From Cystobacter ferrugineus (GTDB taxonomy: Bacteria > Myxococcota > Myxococcia > Myxococcales > Myxococcaceae): a stretch of DNA of 64,000 nucleotides. The number at the start of each line of letters is the position of its first letter. Position 1 is the stretch's first letter. Shown in pieces: positions 45,537-58,016 of the stretch. The stretch is taken from contig NZ_MPIN01000020.1 in assembly GCF_001887355.1 (NCBI RefSeq), forward strand, positions 72,475-136,474. Direction: 5' to 3'. The notes beneath the pieces were generated by a model. That model was not told where the DNA came from and did no database searches. It saw only the letters and a program-made list of their open reading frames with translations. Made by a program: the position numbers and the translations under genes.

Positions 45537-47156
45537 ATGAGCTTCCAGCTGACGATCGCCGAGGGCAAGGAGGCGGGTAAGGAGTTCGTCTTCGAACAGG
45601 ACTCCGTCCTCATCGGTCGTGTCGCCGAGTGTGATGTCGTCCTGTACGACGCGGGCATCTCCCGCCGCCATTGCCGCATCTTCTCCGAGGCGGACCAGTA
45701 CTACGTCGAGGACATGGGCAGCTCCAACGGCACCCGGGTCAATGGCTCGCTGGTCCCGGTGAAGGAGAGACTGGCCCTGGAAGAAGGGGCCCAGCTGTCG
45801 CTCGGGCCGGTGGTGTTCGTCTTCAAGCCGGTGGTCGAGGATGCCACCTCGCCCGGGGCCGAGGTCACGGTGGATGAGGGCAGCACGCGCATCGTGTCCG
45901 TGGAGGCCGTGTCGCGCCAGCGCAACAAGGCCGAGGCCCTGGCGCCCGAGGGCGCGGACGCGGAGACCCTCGACGCCGCGCGGCGCAGCTCCACCCGCAC
46001 CCTGCCGCGCGCGCGCACCGGGGTGCAGCCCTCGCTGCCTCCGGGTGCTCCTCCCCGTCCCGCCCGGGGCGGCGCCGCCTCCGCCGCGGCCCTGGCGCGC
46101 GCTCCGGAGTCGGCTCCCGCGGCGCCCCCCTCCCGGCGTCCGGGCTCCACCTCCAGCGCGGTGGCTCGCTCCACCGGTGCCGCCGGTGCGCCCGCCGGGT
46201 CCTCCCTGTCCGCCGCGGATCGCGCCCGCATCCGGCGCGAGTCCCCGGGTCTGGTGGCCAACCTCAAGCTCTTCTGGCTCGATGCGAGCCTCAACGTGCG
46301 CCGCGGCATCATGGCCCTGGGCGGCGTGTTGGCGCTGGGCCTCGTGGCGCTCATCTTCTGGCTGGTGCTCGACACCGGTGCCGCCGTGCAGCGCGGCCCG
46401 GAGCCGGAGGGACTCGCCAACAAGCAGATCATCACCGACTCCTTCGGCCTGGGCGATGGCGTGGACTGGGAGCACACGGACCAGAAGGTCTTCGAGTGGG
46501 AGTACACCGCCGCCACCCGCACGCTCGCCATCCTGCACTACCAGGCGCAGGGCATCTCCGAGGGAGAGCTCATCGTGACGGTCAATGGTGCGGACCTGGG
46601 CAAGGTGCCTCCGGACACCCTGGCCAGCCAGGATCGGGTGCTGGAGATCATGATCCCCTGGCAGTTGCTCAAGAAGGGGGAGGTCAACCGCATCACCTTC
46701 GACAACACCAAGAATCCGCCCGGGGAGGACCCCTGGCGCATCTGGAACATCTGGCTGGAGCGGGTGCCGCTGCCGGAGATCTCCCCCGAGCAACTCCTGG
46801 AGGAGGCGCGCAAGGCCTACACGCGCGGTCGCAAGAACATGGACAACGTCATGGTGGGCGCGCGCAACGGCTACGAGGGCTGGAAGTCGTTCCGCGAGGC
46901 GTGGCTGCTGCTGGAAGCCCACCCCGAGCCCCGTCCGGACCTCTACTTCGAGGCGCGCGAGCGCATGAAGGACGCCCAGAAGGAACTGGACAAGGTGTGC
47001 GCCAAGCTCATGCTGGAGGTGGAACGCTACGTCAACCAGAGCAAGTGGCAGGAGGCCAACGCCACCCTGGACCACACGCGCGAGTACTTCCCGGACGACA
47101 CGGATCAGCTCTGCGCTCAGAAGGCGGAGATGAAGCGCGCCGAAATCAGTCAATGA
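45537..47156 (+). CDS. FHA-domain membrane protein
   Basis: A 539-residue protein. The FHA domain (1-100) has the phosphothreonine-binding pattern LIGRVAECDVVLYDAGISRRHC and SSNGTRVNG. A Ser/Ala/Pro/Arg-rich linker (about 120-235) leads to one membrane helix (ALGGVLALGLVALIFWLVL, near 265) and a C-terminal ~250-residue beta/helical region with repeated Arg-Lys-Asn patterns (WKSFREAWLLLEAHPEPRPDLY). It should recognise phosphorylated partners of Ser/Thr kinases, abundant in myxobacteria. GGGTTTC before the ATG is a weak ribosome site. Confidence 0.8.
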   Translation: MSFQLTIAEGKEAGKEFVFEQDSVLIGRVAECDVVLYDAGISRRHCRIFSEADQYYVEDMGSSNGTRVNGSLVPVKERLALEEGAQLSLGPVVFVFKPVVEDATSPGAEVTVDEGSTRIVSVEAVSRQRNKAEALAPEGADAETLDAARRSSTRTLPRARTGVQPSLPPGAPPRPARGGAASAAALARAPESAPAAPPSRRPGSTSSAVARSTGAAGAPAGSSLSAADRARIRRESPGLVANLKLFWLDASLNVRRGIMALGGVLALGLVALIFWLVLDTGAAVQRGPEPEGLANKQIITDSFGLGDGVDWEHTDQKVFEWEYTAATRTLAILHYQAQGISEGELIVTVNGADLGKVPPDTLASQDRVLEIMIPWQLLKKGEVNRITFDNTKNPPGEDPWRIWNIWLERVPLPEISPEQLLEEARKAYTRGRKNMDNVMVGARNGYEGWKSFREAWLLLEAHPEPRPDLYFEARERMKDAQKELDKVCAKLMLEVERYVNQSKWQEANATLDHTREYFPDDTDQLCAQKAEMKRAEISQ

Positions 47157-47204
47157 CCCGGTAAGGTTGCCAGATCGCCCTGGCGTTCCCACCCTTATCC
47201 CACC

Positions 47205-48482
47205 ATGCGTGAGCAGGAAGGGGGCAGTGGGGCGGAGGTCAGGGGAGGGGCATTGGAGCGGCCCGGGCGGCTCATCGCCCGTTCGCCCGTCAACACCCCT
47301 CGCTGGAACGAAGAGGTTTCCACCGCATTGCTCGCTCGCTACTACCTGCCCCCCTCGCACTCTCCGTTGAGGGGTAACGCCTGCCAGTTGCTGCGCGACG
47401 GCGTGGAGGTCTACCCCTCCATGCTGGAAGCCATCCGCAACGCGCGCCGCTATGTCCACCTCGAGACATACATGTTCTTGTCCGACGCGGTGGGCGAGCT
47501 GTTCGGCAAGGCCCTGGCGGAAGCGGCCGAGCGTGGCGTGCACGTGCGGGTGCTCTACGACGCCCTGGGCTCCTGGTCGAGCCGCGCCGAGTTCTTCGAG
47601 TCCCTGCGCGCCCGGGGCGTGGACATCCGTCCCTTCAAACCCTTCAGCAGCCTGGGCCGGGGCCTGCGCCACCTGCTGCGGAGGGATCACCGGAAGATCC
47701 TCTCGGTGGATGGCGAGGTGGCCTTCATCGGCGGGGTGAACATCGCCGTGCACTGGGCTCCGAAGGGGCAGGGGGGCGAGTGCTGGCGCGATGACGTGCT
47801 CCGGGTGGAAGGGCCCGCGGTGTACGAGCTGGAGCGCCGCTTCGTGGCCACCTGGCGCATGGCCTTCCAGGACAAGTTCCGCTCCTGGCGCGAGGGCCGC
47901 CGCCGGCGCAAGCAGGTGCGCGCGCGGCTCCAGTCCCAGGGCCGGGGCGGCGTGGGCCTGGCGGTGCTCTCCAACCGCCGGAGCATCCACCGCGCCTACC
48001 TGCATGCCATCTCCCGCGCCCGCCGCAGCGTGCTGGTGGCGGCCGCCTACTTCGTCCCGGATCGCAAGCTGGTGGCCGCGCTGCGCGACGCCGCCCAGCG
48101 GGGCGTGGAGGTGTGCCTGCTGCTCAACGCCCGGGGCGACCACCCGTGGATCATGAACGCCACGCGCTCCTTCTACGAGAAGCTGCTCACCGCGGGCGTG
48201 CGCATCTTCGAGTGGGAGCGGTGCGTGCTGCACACCAAGACGGCGGTGGTGGACGGCGTGTGGGGCACCATCGGCTCGTTCAACCTCGAGCGGTTGTCGC
48301 TCGCCTTCAACCACGAGGCGAACGCCGTCTTCACCGACCCGCGGCTGGGCTTCCAGTTGGAGAGCGCCATTCGCGGCGACTGCCAGGACTGCCGCGAGGT
48401 GGACCTGGCCGTGTTCCGCCAGCGGCCTCTCTGGCGCAAGGTGCTCGAGCGCGTGCTGTACGCCTTCCGCCGGCTCATCTGA
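47205..48482 (+). CDS. Phospholipase-D-type phosphatidyltransferase (cardiolipin synthase-like)
   Basis: A 425-residue protein with two HKD-type motifs: RRDHRKILSVDG with ...GGVNI (near 165) and VLHTKTAVVDG with GSFNL (near 345). This is the layout of ClsB-like cardiolipin synthases, which join two phospholipids at the inner membrane; other PLD-fold enzymes are possible. No membrane helix is clear. Arg-rich patches (RRRRKQVRARL) may touch phosphate head groups. It stands alone, 48 bases after the FHA gene. Confidence 0.85.
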   Translation: MREQEGGSGAEVRGGALERPGRLIARSPVNTPRWNEEVSTALLARYYLPPSHSPLRGNACQLLRDGVEVYPSMLEAIRNARRYVHLETYMFLSDAVGELFGKALAEAAERGVHVRVLYDALGSWSSRAEFFESLRARGVDIRPFKPFSSLGRGLRHLLRRDHRKILSVDGEVAFIGGVNIAVHWAPKGQGGECWRDDVLRVEGPAVYELERRFVATWRMAFQDKFRSWREGRRRRKQVRARLQSQGRGGVGLAVLSNRRSIHRAYLHAISRARRSVLVAAAYFVPDRKLVAALRDAAQRGVEVCLLLNARGDHPWIMNATRSFYEKLLTAGVRIFEWERCVLHTKTAVVDGVWGTIGSFNLERLSLAFNHEANAVFTDPRLGFQLESAIRGDCQDCREVDLAVFRQRPLWRKVLERVLYAFRRLI

Positions 48483-48739
48483 ATCCATTCGTCTGTGATG
48501 GAGTCTGACTTCACTCCGTCAATTCCAGACGTGTTTTCCGTCGGCGGGTGATGGACCGCGCGAGGCCTTTGGCTCCAATGGACTCTCCCCTCTACTGGAG
48601 TTGATTCCAGAAGTCACGTTTTCGTGCCTGACCTCGAAAGTCAACGAGTTCTTGCCGGTCGCGCGCCATCCCGAATACCTTGCCCGCCCGCTTTCGCGGC
48701 GAAGGCTTCGTGCGCGTTGCGTTCCCCTGCTCCCGGTCC
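48483..48739. promoter_or_regulatory. Intergenic region with small hairpin
   Basis: A 257-base interval, AT-richer than average. GGAGT and ACTCC form a 5-bp hairpin near 48500-48517. No RNA gene or operator was recognised. It must contain the promoter of the ATPase gene. Confidence 0.35.
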
Positions 48740-49978
48740 ATGATCAAACTCCAGTGGCTTCAGCTCAACAGATTCCGAAAGGTGAAACCCGGAACGCGCT
48801 TGGCGTTCGATCCCGTCTGCAATGTCCTCCTGGGACAGAGTGGAACGGGGAAGAGTTCGTTGCTCGACCTCGTCGCGGCCATGTTCAGCGCGGACTTCTC
48901 CGACCTGCTGGAGGACGAGTTCGATCTGGAGTACCAGTTCTCGGAAGGAGAGGTGAGGGCGCGCTTCGCCATCCGTCATGAACACCGTCCCGCCGCCGGG
49001 CGCGAGGCGCGGCCCGTGTTGTTCGCCCGGGTGGAGATCTCCTTCGGCTCCGCCGCCCCGCCGCTCACCTTCGTGGTCGACGAGGCCGCGCGCGTCATCC
49101 GCGTGGACGCGGAGGTGGGCGTGAACGTGCCCCTGTCCGACGGGCCTCCCGTGGGCACGTGCCTGTGGAGCCACCTGTTCAGCGGACTCTCGGGGTGGAT
49201 CGACGTGGCGCATCCCCGGCGGGAGCTTCTCGCGCAGGTGGTGCTGGTGCTCTGTCCCGATGCCGAGGCCCGCCGCTTCGATGAGTCCCTGGAGTTCTAT
49301 TCCTTGCTGCGGCAGCTCGACATCGGCCTGGTGCGTGGCGCGGATGGCCGGGTGCGCATCGAGGGCTCGCCCCTGGGTCAGGCCCTCGCCGAGCGGGTGT
49401 CGGAGTTCGCGGCGGAGCGCTGGGACGAAGACAAGTATGTCCTGGACGAGCGTCAGCTTCCCTTCCTGGGCCAGTTGGCCAGCCTGCTGGACTTCGAGAC
49501 GGCCGCGGCGGTCCTCGATTTCACCCGGTTGCCCGGAGAGGAGGGCGTGGAGACTCGCAAGTCCGGACGTCAGGCGTTCCACTTCACCCATCGCGCGGGG
49601 TGGTCCCTCCCCGACAGGCACCTGAGCTACGGGCAGAAGCGCACCCTGTCCTTCCTGTACTACCTGGACTGTGTCGAGCACGTCGCCATCGCCGACGAGC
49701 TCGTCAACGGCCTGCCCCATCCGTGGCTGCCCTACTGCCTCGAGGCGCTGAGCCCTCGTCAGGTCTTCCTCACCAGCCCCAACCCCATCCTCCTGGATGC
49801 GCTCTCCTTCGAGTCGTCGGAGCAGGTGCGCTCCCAGCTCGTGCTCTGCCGGTGGGAGGACGCCGGGCAGATGCGCTGGGAAAAGCCACCACCCGAGCTC
49901 GCCGAGGACTTCCTCGCTTCCCACCGGGCCGGCTTCCAGCAGCTCGGGGAGCTGCTCCTGGACAAGGGTCTGGGGTAG
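48740..49978 (+). CDS. Putative ABC/SMC-like ATPase
   Basis: A 412-residue protein from ATG 48740 (MIKLQWLQLNRFRKV). Walker A is LGQSGTGKSS (31-40). A C-terminal LSYGQKRTLSFLYYLD is an ABC signature-like motif, with a Walker B region in VAIADELVNG. The H-loop position reads LTSPNPILLDAL, where most relatives have T-H-S. About 250 residues lie between, forming an insertion without recognised domains. It could be a DNA-repair or defence ATPase. The neighbouring ligD starts 118 bases on, on the same strand. Confidence 0.65.
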   Translation: MIKLQWLQLNRFRKVKPGTRLAFDPVCNVLLGQSGTGKSSLLDLVAAMFSADFSDLLEDEFDLEYQFSEGEVRARFAIRHEHRPAAGREARPVLFARVEISFGSAAPPLTFVVDEAARVIRVDAEVGVNVPLSDGPPVGTCLWSHLFSGLSGWIDVAHPRRELLAQVVLVLCPDAEARRFDESLEFYSLLRQLDIGLVRGADGRVRIEGSPLGQALAERVSEFAAERWDEDKYVLDERQLPFLGQLASLLDFETAAAVLDFTRLPGEEGVETRKSGRQAFHFTHRAGWSLPDRHLSYGQKRTLSFLYYLDCVEHVAIADELVNGLPHPWLPYCLEALSPRQVFLTSPNPILLDALSFESSEQVRSQLVLCRWEDAGQMRWEKPPPELAEDFLASHRAGFQQLGELLLDKGLG

Positions 49979-50096
49979 GGCGGCACGCACCCCACTCCCG
50001 AGGTGTTCCGCGCCTCGTGACGGTCGAGGTAGAGGAAGCGGGCGGTTCGGGGTGCCGCTTTGCCGGTCGGGTAGGGAGTGCCAACCCTTACCTGGT

Positions 50097-52745
50097 ATGG
50101 CGACCCCGCGACGTTCGACACCCTCGGCTCGGAAGCGTTTGGGAACCTACGGCGAGAAGCGTGACTTCTCCCTCACCTCGGAGCCTGGCCCCGAGGTCGA
50201 GGCCTCGCTCTCGGGCGGCGCCCCCATCTTCGTGGTGCACAAGCACGACGCCACGCGGCTGCACTATGACCTGCGGCTGGAGATCGACGGGGTGCTGGTG
50301 AGCTGGGCCATTCCCAAGGGCCCCAGCTACGATCCGGCCGAGAAGCGGCTCGCGGTGCAGACCGAGGACCACCCCCTGGCCTACGCCACCTTCGAGGGCC
50401 GCATCCCCGATGGGGCCTATGGGGCGGGGGACTCGCTGCTGTGGGAGTCGGGCACCTTCGACACGGTGCCTCCCGGCCGGGCCTCCGAGCAGCTCGCGAA
50501 GGGGCGGCTGCACGTGGTGCTGCACGGCTCGAAGCTCCAGGGCGAGTGGCACCTCATCCGCACGCGTCCCATGGGCAAGAAGGCCCAGTGGCTGTGCTTC
50601 AAGGCCAAGGATGGTACCGAGCGCCCCGGCTACGACGTCACCGAGGCCCACCCCGAGTCCGTGAAGTCCGGCCAGCGCGTCACCCACGGTCCTGTCCGGC
50701 GCACCCGGCGCACCGCTCCGGCCAGGCCCGTGCGCGCCTCCCGCTCCACTCGCGCGAAGAAGGCCCCGGTGGCTCCGGCCCTCTCTCCCGTGGCGCTGCT
50801 GGAGAAGGTGGGCGCGCCCATGCTCGCCACGCTCGCCCAGGTGGAGTCCACCGACCAGGGCGAGTGGCTCTACGAGGTGAAGTACGACGGGTTCCGCGCG
50901 CTCGCCGCGTTTGGCGAGGGCGAGGTCGCGCTGCACTCGCGCGGCGGCAAGGACTTGTCGGCGCGCTTCCCCGACATCGTCCGGGCGCTCGGGGCGCTCG
51001 GTGGGCACGAGGCGGTGGTGGATGGGGAGATCGTCGCCCTGGACGACAAGGGGCGCTCCCGCTTCCAGCTCCTCGGCAAGGGGGCCGAGGAACGCTTCGT
51101 CATTTTCGATGTGCTGTGGCTCGATGGGGAGGACCTGCGGCCGCTGCCCCTGGAGGAACGTCGCGAACGGCTCGAGCGGCTGCTGGCGCGTGTGAAGACG
51201 CCCCTGCGGATCGCCGAGCGGGTGGAGGGCAGCGCGCGGCAGGCGCTGGCCCTGGCGCGGCGGCGTGGCTGGGAAGGTGTCATGGCCAAGCGCGTGGGCA
51301 CCCCCTATTCACCGGGCCGCGGCGAGACCTGGCTCAAGCTCAAGGTCCAGGCCAACCAGGAGGTGGCCATCGTGGGCTTCACGCCCATGGCCAACGAGCG
51401 GCCCGAGCTGGGCTCGCTCCTGGTGGCGGTGCGCGAGGGGAATGCGTGGCGCTACGCGGGCAAGGTGGGCACGGGGTACACGACGAAGGTGCGGCGGGAG
51501 CTGCGCGCGCTGCTGTCGCGCGACGAGGTGAAGAAGCCCCCCGTCCAGGATGCTCCGCGCGTGCGTGACGCCCTGCACCATGAGGACGCCATCTGGGTGA
51601 AGCCCCGTCACGTGGCCCAGGTGGCGTTCACCGAATGGACCGAGGATGGGCGGCTGCGCCATCCCTCCTTCCAGGGGCTGCGCGCTGACAAGCGCCCCGA
51701 GGAGTGTGTCCGGGAGCGCCCCATCGAGCGGCCCGCTCGCCGGGGTCCCCACCGGCAGACGGGGCGCAAGTCCCGCCCGGGGGCGCGCTCCGCGGGCAGA
51801 TCCGCCGTCTCCCGGAAGGAGGCTCCCACGGTGAAGGAGGCCGCTCCGGCGAAGAAGATGGTGGCGGCCACGGCGAAGAAGGGGGCCGCTCCGGCCCTGG
51901 TGGGGCTCACCCACGGGGATCGGGTCCTCTTCCCCGAGCCGGGCTACACCAAGGCGGACGTGTACCGCTACTTCCAGGACGTCGCGCCCTTCATGGTGCC
52001 GGCGCTGGCGGGCCGGCCCCTCACGCTGCAGCAGTGGCCCCAGGGCGTGAAGGCGCCCGGCTTCTTCCGCCAGGGCGTGGAGCACGTGCCGGAGGGGCTC
52101 ACCACGGTGCGCATCACCCACGAGACGCGCGAGCTGTCCCACGTGGTGGTGGACCGGCCCGAGTCCCTCCTGTGGCTCGCCAACCAGTCCGCGCTCACCC
52201 TGCACATGTGGTCCAGCCGGGTGCCGCACCTGGAGCAGCCCGACTGGGTGGTGTTCGACCTGGATCCAGGCCCCGGGGGGACCTTCGAGGATTTGATCGA
52301 ACTGGCCACCGGGTTGCGGCGCTACCTGGATCGGCTGGAGCTGGTCAGCGTGCCCAAGACTTCCGGCAAGCGGGGCCTGCACGTGCTGGTGCCCCTGTCC
52401 CCGGGCCACACCTACGAGCAGGTGCGCGCGTTCGCCCACGAGACCTTCGCGGCGCTCTCGGAGGAGTACCCGGAGTTGGCGACCACCGAGCGCTCCAAGT
52501 CGCGGCGCCAGGGGCGGCTGTACCTGGACGCGGACCAGAACGCCTGGGGCAAGACGGTGGTGGCGCCCTACTCTCCGCGTGCGCTACCGCACGCACCCGT
52601 GTCCACACCGCTCGCGTGGTCGGAGGTGACGCGCCGGTTGGATCCCTCGCGTTTCACGCTGGGCACCCTGCGCAAGCGCCTGGATAAGGTGGGAGACCTG
52701 TTCTCCCCGGCCCTGAAGGGGCGCCAATCGCTACCCAATCGTTGA
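50097..52745 (+). CDS. ligD: Multifunctional non-homologous end-joining DNA ligase LigD
   Basis: An 882-residue three-domain enzyme repairing double-strand breaks. Order: 3'-phosphoesterase (about 30-170, FVVHKHDATRLHYDLRLE), ATP-dependent ligase (about 230-530, nucleophile K262 in YEVKYDGFRAL; TWLKLKVQ is the later Lys motif), basic linker, and polymerase domain (about 600-870, with VVFDLDPGPGG carrying the catalytic acids). All domains look intact. The usual partner Ku is not encoded in the window near it. Confidence 0.95.
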   Translation: MATPRRSTPSARKRLGTYGEKRDFSLTSEPGPEVEASLSGGAPIFVVHKHDATRLHYDLRLEIDGVLVSWAIPKGPSYDPAEKRLAVQTEDHPLAYATFEGRIPDGAYGAGDSLLWESGTFDTVPPGRASEQLAKGRLHVVLHGSKLQGEWHLIRTRPMGKKAQWLCFKAKDGTERPGYDVTEAHPESVKSGQRVTHGPVRRTRRTAPARPVRASRSTRAKKAPVAPALSPVALLEKVGAPMLATLAQVESTDQGEWLYEVKYDGFRALAAFGEGEVALHSRGGKDLSARFPDIVRALGALGGHEAVVDGEIVALDDKGRSRFQLLGKGAEERFVIFDVLWLDGEDLRPLPLEERRERLERLLARVKTPLRIAERVEGSARQALALARRRGWEGVMAKRVGTPYSPGRGETWLKLKVQANQEVAIVGFTPMANERPELGSLLVAVREGNAWRYAGKVGTGYTTKVRRELRALLSRDEVKKPPVQDAPRVRDALHHEDAIWVKPRHVAQVAFTEWTEDGRLRHPSFQGLRADKRPEECVRERPIERPARRGPHRQTGRKSRPGARSAGRSAVSRKEAPTVKEAAPAKKMVAATAKKGAAPALVGLTHGDRVLFPEPGYTKADVYRYFQDVAPFMVPALAGRPLTLQQWPQGVKAPGFFRQGVEHVPEGLTTVRITHETRELSHVVVDRPESLLWLANQSALTLHMWSSRVPHLEQPDWVVFDLDPGPGGTFEDLIELATGLRRYLDRLELVSVPKTSGKRGLHVLVPLSPGHTYEQVRAFAHETFAALSEEYPELATTERSKSRRQGRLYLDADQNAWGKTVVAPYSPRALPHAPVSTPLAWSEVTRRLDPSRFTLGTLRKRLDKVGDLFSPALKGRQSLPNR

Positions 52746-52789
52746 TGCCCATCGAGCGCCGGGCGGGGAAGTGCTAGCGTCCGGCGCCT

Positions 52790-53953
52790 GTGAGTATTCG
52801 CATTGATGCCTGTGTGGGAGCTCCAGTGGTCCTGGAGCGGGAGTTGGCCACGAGACTCGCTGAACGGGGTCGGGTGGGAGCGGCGCTCGCCGAGATCCGG
52901 CGGCTCGAACAGCAGACCTCCGCCCGAGAGGCCGCCAATGTGTGCGAGGCGCTCGCGAGACACTGGGCACAGGGCAGTCATCTGTTGCGCGCCATCGTGG
53001 CATGCAAGGAGTTGATGCGGCTCGACCCGGGACATACCCGGACCCCGCTCTTCATCGCCCAGCTCTACGCGCGCTACTCCCCCCTGCCCGAGGAGGCCTC
53101 GGGCGAGCTGCTCTCCCAGGAGCTCGAGCTGCTGCCGGACCGGGAGGATCCCGTGGCGGTGCCGCTCTTCTCGATGCTGGGCCAGGACGCGTTCGTGGCG
53201 CTGCTCGAGGCGGTGGAGGTGCGCACGTACATGACGGGCCACCCGGTGATTCGCGAGGGGGACCAGGGCGCGTCGATGTTCTTCTTGGTGGAGGGCCGTG
53301 GGGACGTGCTGCGGCTGCTGGAGGGGCGGGGACCGCAGGAGGGGCCGGTGGTGGAGGGCGGAGTGTTCGGGGAGATGGCCCTCATCACCGAGGGTCCCCG
53401 GCTGTCCACGGTGATGCCGTCGGTGCCGTCGATCGTCCTGGAGCTGACGCGGGCGCGCTTCACGGAGCTCGCCCAGCGCTTCCCCCTGGTGGATCGGATC
53501 GTTCGGGCCTTCTGCCGCAAGCGCGCGGCGGACCACCTGCTGCGCACCCACCCGCTCTTCTCGTCCCTGCGCCACGAGCAGCGGCGGCTCTTCTCCCGCG
53601 AGTTCCAACTGCAGCGGGTGGCGGCGGGGGCCACGTTGCTCATCGCCGGGGAGAAGGGCGACGGACTCTACCTGTTGATGCGGGGCCGGTGCACGCCCTT
53701 CCACGTCCACCCGGACGGGAGCGAGACGCCCCTTGCCCTCTTGCGCGAGGGGGATGTCTTCGGGGAGATCTCCCTGCTGTTGGATCAGCCGGTGACGGCC
53801 ACGGTGCGCGCGGACGTGCCCAGCGTGGTGCTCAAGCTGGGCCGCCCGGCCTTCGAGCGCCTCAGCTCCAGCCAGCCCTCCATGCGGGAAGTGTTGATGC
53901 AGATGGCCAAGGAGCGCCTGGCGCGCACGGCCCGTCTGCTCGCGGAAGGTTGA
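52790..53953 (+). CDS. Protein with two cyclic-nucleotide-binding-type domains
   Basis: A 387-residue protein from GTG 52790. An N-terminal helical region (about 1-115, LARHWAQGSHLLRAIVAC, resembling a TPR) precedes two cNMP-binding domains (about 125-240 with VFGEMALITEGPRLSTV; about 255-375 with VFGEISLLLDQPVTATV). Both have the FGE signature, but the Arg of the phosphate pocket is replaced in part of the first (GPRLSTV). No DNA-binding or catalytic domain is seen. It lies 44 bases after ligD. Confidence 0.82.
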   Translation: MSIRIDACVGAPVVLERELATRLAERGRVGAALAEIRRLEQQTSAREAANVCEALARHWAQGSHLLRAIVACKELMRLDPGHTRTPLFIAQLYARYSPLPEEASGELLSQELELLPDREDPVAVPLFSMLGQDAFVALLEAVEVRTYMTGHPVIREGDQGASMFFLVEGRGDVLRLLEGRGPQEGPVVEGGVFGEMALITEGPRLSTVMPSVPSIVLELTRARFTELAQRFPLVDRIVRAFCRKRAADHLLRTHPLFSSLRHEQRRLFSREFQLQRVAAGATLLIAGEKGDGLYLLMRGRCTPFHVHPDGSETPLALLREGDVFGEISLLLDQPVTATVRADVPSVVLKLGRPAFERLSSSQPSMREVLMQMAKERLARTARLLAEG

Positions 53954-54010
53954 GTCCGCCGGGCGAAGGATCCCTTTGCATGCCGCTGGCGGCGGGCCTA
54001 GAAGACGGCA

Positions 54011-54062
54011 GATTCTCAGATTCGGATTCAGATTCAGATTCCCAGGTTCAGAATCCCGATTC
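54011..54062 (+). repeat. GATTC-rich short repeat upstream of acnA
   Basis: Five GATTC units lie within 31 bases (54011-54041), spaced 8, 6, 6 and 6 apart, with GAATC and another GATTC just after. It ends 33 bases before the acnA start, in the leader. Function unknown; it is AT-rich for this genome. Confidence 0.75.
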
Positions 54063-54094
54063 CTCCTGGTGGGAAAAAAAGGACGGCACCGACA

Positions 54095-56827
<2,733 letters not shown>

Positions 56828-56857
56828 GTTCGCGCGAGGTGTGAGTCTGAGTCCATG

Positions 56858-56896
56858 ACGGCCCGGTGTGCTCCCTCGGGGGGTGCACCGGGCCGT
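56858..56896 (+). terminator. Terminator after acnA
   Basis: An 11-bp GC-rich stem (ACGGCCCGGTG with CACCGGGCCGT) with a 17-base loop, 31 bases after the stop, followed by TCGTCTT. Confidence 0.65.
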
Positions 56897-56981
56897 TCGT
56901 CTTCCGGCGGGGGGCCCTTCCGGGTGGCTCGGAGCGCGTAGTACGCTGTGGCGCGTCAAGTTTTGACACGGGGGGAGTGCA

Positions 56982-57866
56982 ATGCGTCAGTCCATCTACG
57001 ATCGGCTCAACGTGCGGGTCATGGGCGCCATGGGTCCGCCGCTCATCTTCGCTCATGGCTTTGGTTCCGAGCAGCGCGCCTGGCGGCATCAGGTGGCGGC
57101 CTTCAAGAGCCAATACCAAATCATCCTCTTCGATCACGTGGGGTGCGGCCGGTCGGACTTCAATGCCTATAGCGCGAAGCGCTACGGCAGGATTCACGGC
57201 TACGCGGAGGACGTGCTGGAGCTGTGTGAGGAGTTGGACCTGCGCGATGCCACCCTGGTGGGGCATTCGGTGAGCGGAATGGTGAGCATGCTGGCGGCGC
57301 TCGCCGAGCCGCGGCGCTTCCAGCGGCTCGTCTTCATCAAGGCCTCGCCGCGCTACCTCAATGACGTGGGCTACGTGGGGGGCTTCGAACAATCCCAGCT
57401 CGACGTGCTCTATGCCACCATGTCGGCCAACTTCCTCGCCTGGGCGGGAGGCTTCGCCGAGCGGGTGGTGAACATGCCGGAGATGCCGGAGCTGGCGCGG
57501 GAGTTCGCCCGGACGCTCTCCGCCATGCGCCCGGACATCGCCCTGGCGAGCGCGCGCGTCATCTTCGAGTCCGACTTCCGCGCGGAGCTGCCTCGGCTGA
57601 AGACACCCACGCTCATCCTCCAGTCCGGCGAGGACTTCGCCGTGCCCGACGAGGTCGGCCTCTACATGGCCCAGCACATTCCCTTCGCGCAGCTCGCGCG
57701 GATTGACGCGCGCGGCCACCTGCCCCACCTGAGCGCCCCCATGGCGGTGACGCATGCCCTCGCGGATTTCCTCGCGGACCGTCCCCCCCGGTGTCAGGAG
57801 GAGGAAGGCCTGTTCCTCGACGCGTTCGGCGCCCGGCGGCGCGCGTTCAAGGACTCCCTGAACTGA
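56982..57866 (+). CDS. RsbQ-like alpha/beta hydrolase
   Basis: A 294-residue alpha/beta hydrolase. The triad is visible: S96 in VGHSVSGMVS, Asp in SGEDFAVP (near 217) and His in RGHLPHLS (near 246). GHSVSGMVS and the FGSEQRAWR segment resemble RsbQ, the hydrolase that supplies a ligand to the PAS phosphatase RsbP in Bacillus stress signalling, and KAI2/D14 plant receptors. Here a histidine kinase follows after 150 bases, which may be the signalling partner. No signal peptide, so it is cytoplasmic. Confidence 0.8.
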   Translation: MRQSIYDRLNVRVMGAMGPPLIFAHGFGSEQRAWRHQVAAFKSQYQIILFDHVGCGRSDFNAYSAKRYGRIHGYAEDVLELCEELDLRDATLVGHSVSGMVSMLAALAEPRRFQRLVFIKASPRYLNDVGYVGGFEQSQLDVLYATMSANFLAWAGGFAERVVNMPEMPELAREFARTLSAMRPDIALASARVIFESDFRAELPRLKTPTLILQSGEDFAVPDEVGLYMAQHIPFAQLARIDARGHLPHLSAPMAVTHALADFLADRPPRCQEEEGLFLDAFGARRRAFKDSLN

Positions 57867-58016
57867 CGCGACCCGCCCTCCCAGTACATCCACTTCTTCA
57901 CATGGGGTGTTTTCAGTTCGGCCTATTCAGGCTATTCTGACCTCATGTCCTGGGAGGGATTCTTCCCGGGAGGGGGGACATTCCATGCGGCTTCCTGGAT
58001 CTGGCGAGGATTCGCC

